DNA from: Pomphorhynchus laevis
Taxonomy: Eukaryota; Acanthocephala; Palaeacanthocephala; Echinorhynchida; Pomphorhynchidae
Length of the DNA: 64,000 bases
Reading direction: 5' to 3'
Assembly (NCBI GenBank): GCA_012934845.2
Contig: WNNJ02003787.1
Location: 97,558 to 161,557 of the forward strand
The position numbers and the translations under genes were made by a program. The notes under the pieces were generated by a model that was not told the DNA's origin, ran no database searches, and saw only the letters and a program-made list of their open reading frames with translations. Within the stretch, counting starts at the first letter, position 1. The number at the start of each line of letters is the position of its first letter. Shown here one piece after another: positions 21,997-31,259 of this stretch.

Positions 21997-22335
21997 TCAT
22001 TCGAGAGGGCTTGTCTGGCGGAAACAGAGAGTAGGAAGATGTAGCATTTTAGCTAGGACCTTGAGTTTTGTTGGAGTGGGATTGCATATGCGAACTTTAT
22101 AGCTAGTCGATAGTATCGCGGTAGCTTGCGAAGAGAGGTAAGTATTAAATTTGGTCAAACTCTCATTCCCAATTCGGGGGAATAGTTGGATAGCTGCCTG
22201 AAAGAAGGTCACCCTGACGGGATCAAAGTGGAACCTTCTCCTCAGCAACGTATCTTCCTCTAACCGCCAACGAATTAGGTCATGAGAGGTGGTCTGTTGT
22301 TGGCGCGACTGCTCAGTACAGAAGGGTTTTAACAA
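21997..22335 (-). CDS. Family F ORF2 linker between endonuclease and RT
   Basis: The 112-codon frame contains HDLIRWRLEEDTLLRRRFHF and FQAAIQLFPRIGNESLTKFN. Such basic and mixed segments follow the endonuclease in Jockey/I-like ORF2 proteins. One stop separates it from the endonuclease frame and one from the RT, which suggests a once-continuous ORF2. No catalytic motif is expected here. Confidence 0.55.
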   Translation of the reverse strand: MLKPFCTEQSRQQQTTSHDLIRWRLEEDTLLRRRFHFDPVRVTFFQAAIQLFPRIGNESLTKFNTYLSSQATAILSTSYKVRICNPTPTKLKVLAKMLHLPTLCFRQTSPLE

Positions 22336-22920
22336 TCACTTCTTATGAAGCAGTAATATGTCGAGGAGTGAATTAGTTGTTGAGCAATGAAAGGTGGGGG
22401 ATGGTGGTTTGTGAATAAAATATTCGTTCCTGGCTCTGCGGTTTGCTGCATTAATCCAACGACCAGTTCTGTCGTTGAAATCACCAAGTAACATGTCATA
22501 GCCGCTACCCAATAAACGATCCAGGAGGTCACGGTTCTTGTGAATTTCTCCTGGCCGTATATAAATATTGGCTATGCTGATACATTTACCGTTCTTACGA
22601 AGTGATATAGCAAGACAAGATAGGGCAGGACAAGAATAGTTAAGAAGGAGGGAAGATCTTAAGGAGCATTTAACTAAGGTTAAAAGACCTTGAGATGAAG
22701 AGGAGTGAGGAGGCGTTATATACGGAGTGAAGTGGGTGTATATATGCTGAGGGATAAATCGAGTAATGTCCTGGGGGATACGGATAGACCGCGTCTCCTG
22801 AAGGACTATAACATCTGCATCTCTACCAGATAAAAGTCTAAGGGCAGAAGCACCTCCCGAATTCCACTGAAGAATATTCAGTGAAAAAGGCTCAGGCTTA
22901 CTCACCATTGTGTTAGACAA
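22336..22920 (-). CDS. Family F AP-endonuclease domain
   Basis: The 194-codon frame shows LNILQWNSGGASALRLLSGR (catalytic Asn motif), DADVIVLQETRS (Glu motif), then SIANIYIRPGEI and DMLLGDFNDRTGRWIN (GDFN). This matches the exonuclease-endonuclease-phosphatase fold used by non-LTR elements to nick target DNA. The final SDH histidine motif is not reached before the stop; the end reads SLLDILLLHKK. The start follows the ORF1 stop by about 20 bases. Confidence 0.8.
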   Translation of the reverse strand: MSNTMVSKPEPFSLNILQWNSGGASALRLLSGRDADVIVLQETRSIRIPQDITRFIPQHIYTHFTPYITPPHSSSSQGLLTLVKCSLRSSLLLNYSCPALSCLAISLRKNGKCISIANIYIRPGEIHKNRDLLDRLLGSGYDMLLGDFNDRTGRWINAANRRARNEYFIHKPPSPTFHCSTTNSLLDILLLHKK

Positions 22921-22940
22921 GTTGGACGGGGGAAGTCAAC

Positions 22941-23324
22941 CTAGACAGAGCTAGGTGCGGGAAGGTCGCCCCTCCCGCCACTAGCCCCATCCAGAATCGT
23001 AACCCCCAGGGCAGTATCTTCATTTCCCTTTGAGGCGCCTTTCTCTTTTATCAGCTTGCCAACCTTGAGGGGTGGAACCAATTTTGCTGATCCACCCCTT
23101 TTCTTTGATTTCGGACAATCTTTCTCCGATTGTAACGGAACTGAGGGAGAACTTAGGAACGCCTCAAGGAGGGGTGCTAGCCACTGCTGTATTTGAGAGA
23201 ATGTATTCTTCCTGTTGTTGTCCAGCAAGTGTAAAATATCCATGTTGGACATCCTTTCCGATGGCTGCGCGGCAACAGCAGCAAAACTTCTTCCAGTTGG
23301 GGGAGCCGGGACTGCATATTTCAT
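22941..23324 (-). CDS. Family F ORF1 fragment
   Basis: The 127-codon frame contains PTGRSFAAVAAQPSERMSNM, KNTFSQIQQWLAPLLEAFLS and a lysine-rich end (KSKKRGGSAKLVPPLKVGKL). Gag-like ORF1 proteins of Jockey/I-like elements often have a comparable SYAAVA-type segment. No zinc knuckle is visible. The upstream part is cut by the family A copy, so the true start is lost. Confidence 0.55.
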   Translation of the reverse strand: MKYAVPAPPTGRSFAAVAAQPSERMSNMDILHLLDNNRKNTFSQIQQWLAPLLEAFLSSPSVPLQSEKDCPKSKKRGGSAKLVPPLKVGKLIKEKGASKGNEDTALGVTILDGASGGRGDLPAPSSV

Positions 23325-23374
23325 TCTATATTCTCTGAAAATACATCCCTCGTCAATAATATCGCTACTGTATA

Positions 23375-24045
23375 ATAATTTATTTTTTTAATGTGGTAAA
23401 TGCGTGACAGCTGCACGCTTACATGATCACTAACAAAAAAAAGAACACAGCAAATGTCACAGATTAATTTGTTAATTGTTGAAATGAAATTGGATTTGCC
23501 GTTTGAAGCACGGCATTGATGTTGATTAGCGGATATGAATGCGCAGATGATTCCACAAGAGAGGAGCAGCCACGACGAAAGTGCGGAAGCCAAAAGAGGT
23601 TGAGTAGTTTGGGACATCTAAAATAAGGGAATTACGGAAACGCAAGGAACAGTACACAGGACGAGAATTGTCGAGAAAAGGAAGGTTGAGAAATGAAGGG
23701 GTATGAAAAGTTATTATGCGAAATGCAATGATAAGAAGACGAATTTGGACACGACGATAAATGATAGGCAAATCGAGAGAAACAAGATGGTGGGATGTTT
23801 GATCAAAACGACGAAGACGGAGGAGAACTGGAACGGCTGCGTTGATTATGCGTTGTAAAGAAATAAGAGTTGGTTTAGGTGAATTGTAAAATAGACTCAG
23901 ACAGTAATCATGTCTTGATAAAATGAGAGAAGATATGAGAGTCATAAATGAAGGGAAATCAATCAATCTACGAATTTGACGGAGGTTGCGGAGAATCAGT
24001 GTAGATGGGCGTACTTTACTCTTACTCATCCCCATCCTCCTTCTC
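23375..24045 (-). mobile_element. Family A 3' end, left arm of an inverted pair
   Basis: The minus-strand frame 24035-23526 reads the RT thumb and C-terminus: LILRNLRQIRRLIDFPSFMT, RHDYCLSLFYNSP, LQRIINAAVPVLLRLRRFDQ, FLDNSRPVYCSLRFRNS, VPNYSTSFGFRTFVVAAPLL, WNHLRIHIR. The family hairpin (CGTGACAGCTGCACG) lies near 23406-23420 with an AT tail at 23380-23395. It is 5'-truncated. The copy at 24098-24690 is its inverted partner. Confidence 0.85.
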
Positions 24046-24069
24046 CACCTCCAACATTAGCTACTCCAA

Positions 24070-24692
24070 GTCGACCCTGGAAATTCCGTTAGAGATAAAG
24101 TACACCCATCTATCTAGATTCTCCGCAATCTCAGTCAAATTCGTAGATTGATCGATTTTACTTCTTGTATGACTCATATTTTCTCTTCTTTTCTCAAGAC
24201 TTGATTACTGTCTTAGTCTATTTTCCAACTCACCTAAATCCACTTTTCTTCCACTACAACGCCTCGTCAACACAGCATCCGAATTTTTCTCCGTCTTCGT
24301 CGTTTTGATCATACATCCCACCATCTTGCTTCTCTCGATTTGTTTACCATTTATTCTAGCGTTCAAATTCGTCTTCTTCTCATTGCTTTCTGTCTTACAA
24401 CTTTTCATACCCCTTAATTTCTCAACCTTTATTTTCTCGACAATTCTCGTCCTGTTTACTGCTCTTTGCGTTCCCGTAATTCCCTTCTTTAACATGTCCA
24501 AACTACTCTCCCTCTTTTGGCTTCCGCTCCTTCCTTGTAATTGCTCCTCTCTCGTGGAATCATCTGCCCGTTCATATACGTCAATCAACCTCAATGCCGT
24601 GTTTCAAACGCCAAGTGCGAGTTAGTGGACTTACATCTTAGTGGACTTGTATGTGTGCAGGTGGTACGCATTTACTACGTTAAATAAATAAA
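24070..24692 (+). mobile_element. Family A 3' end, right arm of an inverted pair
   Basis: The + strand repeats the sequence of the left arm in reverse order: AAAGTACACCCATCTATCT, then ILRNLSQIRRLIDF, LDYCLSLFSNSPKST and further C-terminal motifs in shifting frames. It ends with GGACTTGTATGTGTGCAGG and GTACGCATTTACTACG. Both arms are cut at the same internal point, leaving a spacer of about 80 bp. Confidence 0.8.
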
Positions 24693-25030
24693 AATTTACT
24701 TATTCCATATAACTTTTCTACATACTCTTATTCTAAGAATAGCCGATTTCAATAATTTCGTTTAAAAAATGTACTAATATTTTATAATACAAAATGTATT
24801 ATTTTAATATTACATTAAATAATATTTAATATTTTAGTATTATTTAATATATATAATTAAGTTTAAAAAATGTTTTATTTTATAATGTCACCTTCAATAT
24901 ACACTCTAAGATCCAAGATCTAAGATATACACTCTATTTAGAAAGTTTATTGTTCTATAATTTTCAGAATTATGACGATCCCCCTTATTATGGAATGTTA
25001 ATTAAAGACGAAAGGTAACAACACGCAAAC
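24693..25030. other. AT-rich spacer
   Basis: A/T-rich. ATACACTCTAAGATCCAAG is followed closely by the similar ATACACTCTATTTAG. No gene was seen. Confidence 0.5.
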
Positions 25031-25036
25031 GAAATT

Positions 25037-25556
25037 TCACACAAACTTTAATTGTGGGCCAAGATAGGACGTAAAGTTATGGGAGATATGGTCGAAGCGG
25101 CGAAGATGCAAGATGATACGATCAGCAGAGTTTATGATACATGGGAAAGGTAAAAGAGCATAATTGGAAGAGTTATCAAATAAGCTAAGGCAATAATCGG
25201 TTATGGTAAATAGGAAATACGATATAAGAACAAAACAAGAGCTGAAGTCGATCAGCCTACGAATGCGACAGAGGTCACAAAGAAATAAGAAAAAAGCGCG
25301 AACTTTGTCATGAACAAAAGGTTTGAGGGAAATGAAATTGTCTAAGTGAAAACCGAAGAAAATCATATTGTCAGCGATTGGGAGAATGATCGAATCAATA
25401 GATAACATTGTGAAGGTGATGAAAGATGATCCACATGATCTTGGACTTTTTAGGCTTAATAGATAGACGAAGAGATGAAAGATGTTTGAAGATAGATATA
25501 ACACAATTTCTGGCAGAAGTAGCGAAGTCGTGGACACAGAGATAATGCGCATGAGA
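25037..25556 (-). mobile_element. Family A RT thumb fragment
   Basis: The 171-codon minus-strand frame reads FFGFHLDNFISLKPFVHDKV, LFLCDLCRIRRLIDFSSCFV, ITDYCLSLFDNSS, FPCIINSADRIILHLRRFDH and ISHNFTSYL. These align with the thumb of the nearly whole A copy. The fragment lacks both the palm and the 3' end, so it is truncated on both sides. Confidence 0.7.
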
Positions 25557-25619
25557 GTACATCGAAATATAATCGTTATCTATACCGAAAATTATTGTCC
25601 TTGCAGCCTATTTTAACCG

Positions 25620-25862
25620 TCAGTTCCTGCATTTAGTTACAATTTTAGTTTTCGATTGAACCACTGATATTTTTGTGCGATCTGATGGGAATGTATTTGT
25701 CTTTTATTTTATTCCATGCCGAACAGAAAACATTCCAAAACTCCTCAACATCGTCACTTGAGCGTACAAAGTTCATAGTCGATGGCCTGAAGAATTCTAT
25801 ATTGATTAAAGCGGCATCAAAAATGTTTGATGATTTTAGTGTCGACATGATTTTAGTGTCGA
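25620..25862 (-). mobile_element. Family B linker fragment, inverted
   Basis: The minus-strand frame 25848-25645 reads SNIFDAALINIEFFRPSTMN and VEEFWNVFCSAWNKIKDKYI. This fits the segment after the endonuclease of CR1-like ORF2 proteins (WN-x-F-x-x-x-x-x-x-x-x-D-K-Y-I-P). It lies head-to-head against the ORF1 end of the + strand B element that starts at 25868. The junction holds a TTTTAGTGTCGACA tandem. Confidence 0.55.
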
Positions 25863-25891
25863 CATTTTAGTGTAGACTGGATGACGATATT

Positions 25892-26251
25892 GTGCATCTT
25901 CGCGCAGTGTTTTCTAAGATTTTTCTCCAGAGCGATGTGGATGTTGCGAAGTGTCTTAAAGTTCGAAGAGTTTTTCGTCTAGACAAGAAACTTTCAGATA
26001 GACCTAGACTTTTAAAAGTTGTTCTAGACTCAAAAGATTATGTTGACTTCATACTCAAGCATGCATTTAGATTATCGCGCTCTGATTTTCATATACTCCG
26101 TGATTTATCTCCTGCAGATCGTTTGAGAAGACACGAGGCTTTCAACGAGCTGCATCGACGGCTAGAAAGTGGTGAGGGCAACCTATGTGTCCGGAATTTT
26201 CGGGTGGTCAAGTTGCGTCCGACTGTCCGGTGGCATCCCTTACTTCTGTAG
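25892..26251 (+). CDS. Family B ORF1, C-terminal part
   Basis: It reads FLQSDVDVAKCLKVRRVFRL, then RPRLLKVVLDSKDYVDFILK, LRDLSPADRLRRHEAFNELH and SGEGNLCVRNFRVVKLRPTV. Comparable blocks occur in the ORF1s at 12.4 and 54.3 kb, so this is the conserved core: an RRM-like fold predicted from KVV-type strands, followed by an arginine-rich LSxxxRxRR helix and GExxLCxRNFRVV. The role is presumably RNA binding and chaperone activity. The N-terminus is missing. Confidence 0.7.
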   Translation: MHLRAVFSKIFLQSDVDVAKCLKVRRVFRLDKKLSDRPRLLKVVLDSKDYVDFILKHAFRLSRSDFHILRDLSPADRLRRHEAFNELHRRLESGEGNLCVRNFRVVKLRPTVRWHPLLL

Positions 26252-26339
26252 AGTCAGACCTCTTTAGTAGTGATGGTTCGTGTGTAGTGAAACTAGTAGA
26301 CTTCGCTTGCGTCACCGAGCGTGTCACATTTTCCCGTTA

Positions 26340-27162
26340 TACAAACATTTTTGTCGGTTATTCAAATATTCGTTGTCTCCTGGCTCATTTCTCTGAAAAT
26401 AAATTCATAGTTGCTTCGAAACGTTTTGATGTATTTTGTATAACCGAAACATGGCTACATTCTAACATTTCGGATGATTGTGTTGCCATCCCTAACCAAT
26501 TTCTAATAGGTTCGAATCGCTCGTGGGGTAAACTTGGAGGTGGGGTAGCCGCCTATGTGCGAAATAGTCTCCTGGTATCGAATATCTCTGCTTTTCGCGA
26601 CAATATTGGTTATTCCTTTGAAGGTCTTGCTTTTACACAGGGAAATGGTCAACGATCCTGATTTTGTGTCATTTACCGTTCTCCGTCCTATGAATTAAGA
26701 TTTGAGTCTCTTAAACCACATTTGCTGAGTTTATCTTCGTATCCTCTGATTTTGCTCCTGGGTGACTTCAATACCCCCCAAATAGGCTGGAAAAATAGTT
26801 ATTCACGACCAATCCACGGAATTGGGAAAGTACTGAATGAATTTATGCTACTCGAGATGCTACTAGTTCAACATATTTAAGAACCTACTTGTGTGACAAG
26901 GACGCCTTCTATACTCGATTTGATCTTTACTAAGTGTTTGGGTGACGTTTCAGGTGTTCGTTATGACGCACCAATTGGCAATAGCGATCACTGTGTACTC
27001 TCTATGCGACTGTCGCTGTTCAACAGGGCCTTACAAAACTCTAATTTTAAAAAGCGTTGTTGGGTAGGTGTTGATGCTAGTCAACTAGCTGAGAGCTTCC
27101 CAAAGGTTATCTGTGATAGTCTTCGTATTAACTTTCGGTTTGGAGATTCTAGTAGTCTTTGA
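26340..27162 (+). pseudogene. Family B AP-endonuclease domain, broken
   Basis: The domain reads FVGYSNIRCLLAHFSENKF (Asn motif), FDVFCITETWLHSNISDDC (Glu motif), WGKLGGGVAAYVRNSLLV, then after a TGA at about 26659 the frame continues with VIYRSPS. LLLGDFNTPQIGW is the GDFN motif (about 26755). After a TAA come TRTPSILDLIFTKCLGDVSG and PIGNSDHCVLSMRL (SDH). All catalytic motifs are visible, but two stops interrupt them. Confidence 0.8.
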
Positions 27163-27177
27163 TCTGCTTCATGATGA

Positions 27178-28905
27178 ATGAAGCGAATTTATGATATCTT
27201 TGCTCCGCTACGTGCCTGCAAGTCCAAGCATGGGCACATTCCTTGGTTCGACAGAGAGCTTCTTGATGCTATCAGATCCCGCAACAAATTGTGGCGCGAA
27301 TTAAGGCGTTCTCCTGCTTCCAAACGTACCTACATCGACTCTCGGAACTTATGCAATCGGCTAAAATTTTAGAAACGATATTCGTACGAAGATAGTATCG
27401 CCAGGGATGCATCTTTGAATCCTAGGAGGTTTTGGTCTTATGTAAGAAACAACAGAACACTTGTCGCCACAATTAGCTCAATCCAAACGCCAACTGAAAC
27501 TTTGACCGATCCGTCTCTAATCGCCCAACATTTAGCTGATGGCTTCTTGGTACATGCTTTGACATCTAACAAACTGCATGACTTTAGTTGGAAGTATGTT
27601 CCGGTTGCTCATCGGTGTTGTGTTCGTCCACTCAGAGTGGATGAGGTGTTGAACGAGGTTATGAAGCTCGATTCGTTTACATCTCCGGGACCAGACAATA
27701 TTGCCCCCTTTCCTCGTCAAATCCCTAGCGAACGAACTGAGCAATGATTTAACTATGTTCTTCAGATGCATCTTAGACACATCTTGGATTCCTGACAGTT
27801 GGAAGTGTGCAATTGTGGTGCCTATTCCCAAAAAGCATACTGCTTGCTTTTGCGCGGACGTTCGGCCCATTAGCTTGACTAGCGTATTCTGCAAACTTTT
27901 AGAAAGAATCATTGCTAGTAGAATCAGGGATCATTTGGATCGTAATCACATATTGGTTGAATCTCAACATGGTTTCAGGATCGGACGTTCATGCCTTACT
28001 AACCTACTAACTGCGCGTGAAAAATGGGCTGATGCTCTGGGGGCTGGGTTTCAGGTTCATACAGTATTCCTTGATTTTTCAAAAGCTTTTGATAGGGTAC
28101 CACACGACGGCATAGTGTCTTTACTGTATCACTATGGACTTCATTCATATATTTGTGAGTGGGTCAGGGAATTTCTATCGAATAGGTCTTTCCGAGTTTG
28201 TGTGGGGGTGTGTTTTCTTATTCGGTAAATATTAATTCTGGCGTACCGCAGGGATCAGTCCTTGGCCCACTGCTCTTTATAATCTTCATTAATGATCTGC
28301 TACTCCGCTTATCATGCTCTCATCTAGCGTTTGCAGACGATCTAAAGATTTGGTCAATCATTAGAAGTCCTGCTGATCGAGTATCGTTACAAAATGATCT
28401 AAACTTCCTGATCAAGTGGTGCGATTCTACCGGACTACGGTTGAATGTTGATAAATGTGTCCTAATGCAACTAGGTCGCCCTATTGAAACTCTAAGGTAC
28501 TTTATTGGAGATATGGTCTTAAAGGAAGTGTCTCATCATAAGGATTTAGGGATTATTGTCCATAGATCCTTGAAAACAAAGTTGAACACCGACTTCTTTC
28601 TAGGTAAAGCTACTAGGGCGTTATATTGTATTAAAAATGCATTCCTCAGGTTAAGCTGTCATATGTTCAAGAGGTTATTCATCTCCATCGTCAGGCCACA
28701 CTTGGAGTACTGCATTTAGGCTTGTTTCCTGTCACTAAGCAAGAACTATTAGACCTGGAGTATATTCTTAGGCGCGGATCGAGGCTCTGTATTGGCTTAA
28801 GTGGTATTGACTATTATGTACGTCTAAGTCGTATTGGGATGTTGTCGGTACGTGAGAGGTTCATATCCTTAAAATGCTATGTATATGGCATATGTCGAAT
28901 GATGT
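27178..28905 (+). pseudogene. Family B reverse transcriptase, broken
   Basis: The linker has RNKLWRELRRSPASKRTYID and FWSYVRNN. The RT shows [104 protein letters not shown] and CSHLAFADDLKIWSIIRSPA, with catalytic residues intact. The thumb reads VDKCVLMQLGRPIETLRYFI and LFISIVRPHLEYCI, ending at a TAG. Frameshifts at about 27710 and 28215 and stops at about 27370 and 28718 break it. Confidence 0.85.
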
Positions 28906-29258
28906 GGTAGGTTATCCCACCGATGTAATCACTAGGCGGGTAGATCAGTTGCGGGGACATAGCAGAGTCTTGTATAAATTTGGATTTGGCAGATTACCAA
29001 AAGTGTATAGACTCTCGAGGAGAGGAATTAACATGTGGAATTCGTTGCCTGAGGAAGTCGTTGCAGCCCCCAGTTTGAGAACGTTTAAATCACGATGCTA
29101 CAAATGGATACATGAACAACGCCGCCATTCAACACTACCACTGGAATACCCTAATTAGCTACGTTGGCTGACCATTTGCTTTTTTTAATTTTTTTGGACT
29201 CTGCCTGAATAGCCTTTTGGCTTTGGTATGTATTGGAATAATAATAATGATAAAAAAT

Positions 29259-30300
29259 TATGATTTGAATTTTCTGAGAAATGAAAAACAACACATTGAT
29301 CGCTATATCCTACAGGTTTCTCATGTACAATGACATGTACATCTGTTAGCGATATCTGTTTAGCGACGTCTGTTAGCGATTCACTCCCACAAAGAACTTT
29401 GATTATTCATAATCCTAGTTGGAGCTTATACATGCAGAACAGGAAGAAGGTAATTCTACAGAAAATTATATAAATTGCTCAAGTTTACTATAAGAGATTA
29501 TTACTCAAGTTTACTCGGGAATGATCCTCATTCCCGAGTGATGATCATTCATATTTGATGCTTAAATGCTGAAATCTCAAAAAAATGAAATCGATCATAC
29601 ATTGCTGCATTGGTCGAAAGATCTAAGAATTCGTGAAAATGAAGCTGCATGGAGATCTATAAAAATAGTATTTTTATTTCTTACATGAGATAGTTTTACT
29701 ACAATCAGCTAACAATTATCATACTTATCAACATAACATTCAAAATTGTCGATATAAAGTTCAACACTACCTCATCTACGTATTTTCCAATCAACCCTAT
29801 AAACAGAATACTCATCTACAGCTACTACACTATCAGTAATATTGATTTATATGATTTTAATATGATTTTCGATAACTGCAATTATTTTGGAATTATATAC
29901 CAAGAGTCTGTTCCAAAATTCGTCAATCTTCGATACGATACTATTGATATTATTGTTAGTGAATATCTTCGATACGATTGTAAAATTCCAGTGAGATTAG
30001 ATAAGTTTATAAGTTCTTCCTTCCGAAGACAAACCTAAAGATGTTAGACTAATAACTATTTTGAATAGCCTTCTTCAAATCACTACAAAGTTTCTTAACT
30101 AAAGATAAAACACCTGTGCTACTGTTCTAATTTGATGTTTCCAAGACATTTGATGATATTGGTAGATATATCAAGGTATTTGATGATATTGATAGAGATA
30201 TCAAGGCATTTGTTGATATTATTATAACAAACAGAAGCAAATGAGCTACAAGCTCGTGTCGCTTACAAAACATGATAAAATAAAATAAAAAACATCAACA
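29259..30300. other. Spacer without a recognised gene
   Basis: AT-rich. TGTTAGCGATATCTGTTTAGC is followed by a second TGTTAGCGAT (29340-29380). Near-duplicate blocks around TTTGATGATATTG(G/A)TAGA-ATATCAAGG occur at 30150-30215. No coding sequence was recognised. Confidence 0.5.
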
Positions 30301-30305
30301 AAAAT

Positions 30306-30632
30306 TTAATCAAATAGTAGTTGCAAATTCCTTCTTTCGGCTTCGATGTCTTTCTTAATAGCATCACTAGATATACTACTAGAGATATCAAGCCACTTTA
30401 TTGCATTCCACCCGATAATTACCCTGGTTGCAAATTGATGGTGAACAGGAATTCTTGTAGTTGGCTTTATTAATTTCCACACATGACCATGAGTATCTCG
30501 CCTATCATTCACGGATAATAAGCTAGAGAGACCACCAAAGCCATCGAAAACAATTTTGACTGCAGTTGATAAATCAATGGCCGATCTGCGATATTTCAAT
30601 GTGTCGACACGTAGAGATGTCAAACGTTAAGC
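30306..30632 (-). CDS. ORF2 C-terminal segment beyond the insertion
   Basis: The frame reads RLTSLRVDTLKYRRSAIDLS, NDRRDTHGHVWKLIKPTTRI, PVHHQFATRVIIGWNAIKWL and ends IEAERRNLQLLFD. CR1-like ORF2 proteins end with a segment of the form RR-x-R-x-D-L, RGH-x-x-K-L, F-x-x-RV-x-x-x-WN-x-LP. This identifies it as the missing end of the ORF2 at 31236-33660. One TAA stands at 30627-30629. Confidence 0.7.
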
Positions 30633-30644
30633 ATATCTCACATT

Positions 30645-31259
30645 CCTAACTGGTCGGTTTGATATTATCCTCGTGTGGTTGTTTGAATCCTATCAGCATC
30701 ACTGTACACTACAATCAGCGTGGGTGGACCTCATCAGCAGTGAGCCCACGCCTACATTTCGTGTTTCGGTCCTTCAACTGCTTCTGCTGATTCCTTGTCG
30801 CCGAAATGCTGGTTTATATTTGGCTTATATACCAAATTACGCAATTAATGTGTTCTATATTTGGTGTGGGCGGTAACTAATATTCGCAATTCGAATCCAC
30901 CACACACCAATTTTTTTTATTCCGTTCTCATACGAAATTTTCACTGGACAGTAAACCGTAAGCTGTCTTTATACTATTGTGAATATTGCATACACGAGCC
31001 GTTATTCCTAACTGGTCGGTTTGATATTATCCTCGTGTGGTTGTTTGAATCCTATCAGCATCACTGTACACTACAATCAGCGTGGGTGGACCTCATCAGC
31101 AGTGAGCCTATGCCTACATTTCGTGTTTCGGTCCTTTAACTGCTTCTGCTGATTCCTTGTCGCCGAAATGCTGGTTTATATTTGGCTTATATACCAAATT
31201 ACGCAATTAATATCTCCAATATTAATTTGTGACCATTAACAATGTGAGATATTTCTCCA
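30645..31259. mobile_element. Insertion of two SINE-like repeats with 12-bp target duplication
   Basis: Two direct copies of about 210 bp (about 30645-30855 and 31005-31212) begin CCTAACTGGTCGGTTTGATA and differ at only a few bases. Their core (GGGTGGACCTCATCAGCAGT, CCTACATTTCGTGTTTCGG) resembles the SINE cores at 58.9-60 kb. ATATCTCACATT stands on both sides (30633-30644 and 31260-31271). The right end also contains an inverted copy of the target (AATGTGAGATATT, 31241-31253). Confidence 0.7.

Larger units (their letters stand above)
20904..23330 (-). mobile_element. Family F Jockey/I-like non-LTR element
   Basis: On the minus strand this element has an ORF1 end (23324-22941), an AP-endonuclease (22920-22336), a linker (22335-21997) and an RT (21968-20904). 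The ORFs follow each other within tens of bases. Its G+C content is higher and its frames longer than in most of its neighbours. The 5' side abuts the tail of an inverted family A copy at about 23340. The 3' side ends after the RT fingers and palm, so the thumb and any RNase H are missing. Confidence 0.8.
25868..29258 (+). mobile_element. Family B CR1-like element, ORF1 to 3' end
   Basis: It has ORF1 (25892-26251), then ORF2 with endonuclease (26340-27010), linker (27180-27490), RT (27560-28420), thumb (28430-28800), C-terminus (28870-29158) and a 3' UTR with mini-stem AGCCTTTTGGCT (29211-29222) and ATAATAATAATGA end. At least five in-frame stops and three frameshifts disable ORF2, yet nearly all domains are present. 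Confidence 0.85.

Noticed and set aside
25892-29158. Twin-priming 5' inversion linking 25620-25862 to the following B element
   Set aside because: The inverted piece is from the ORF2 linker, which is also present in direct orientation downstream, so it is a separate fragment.
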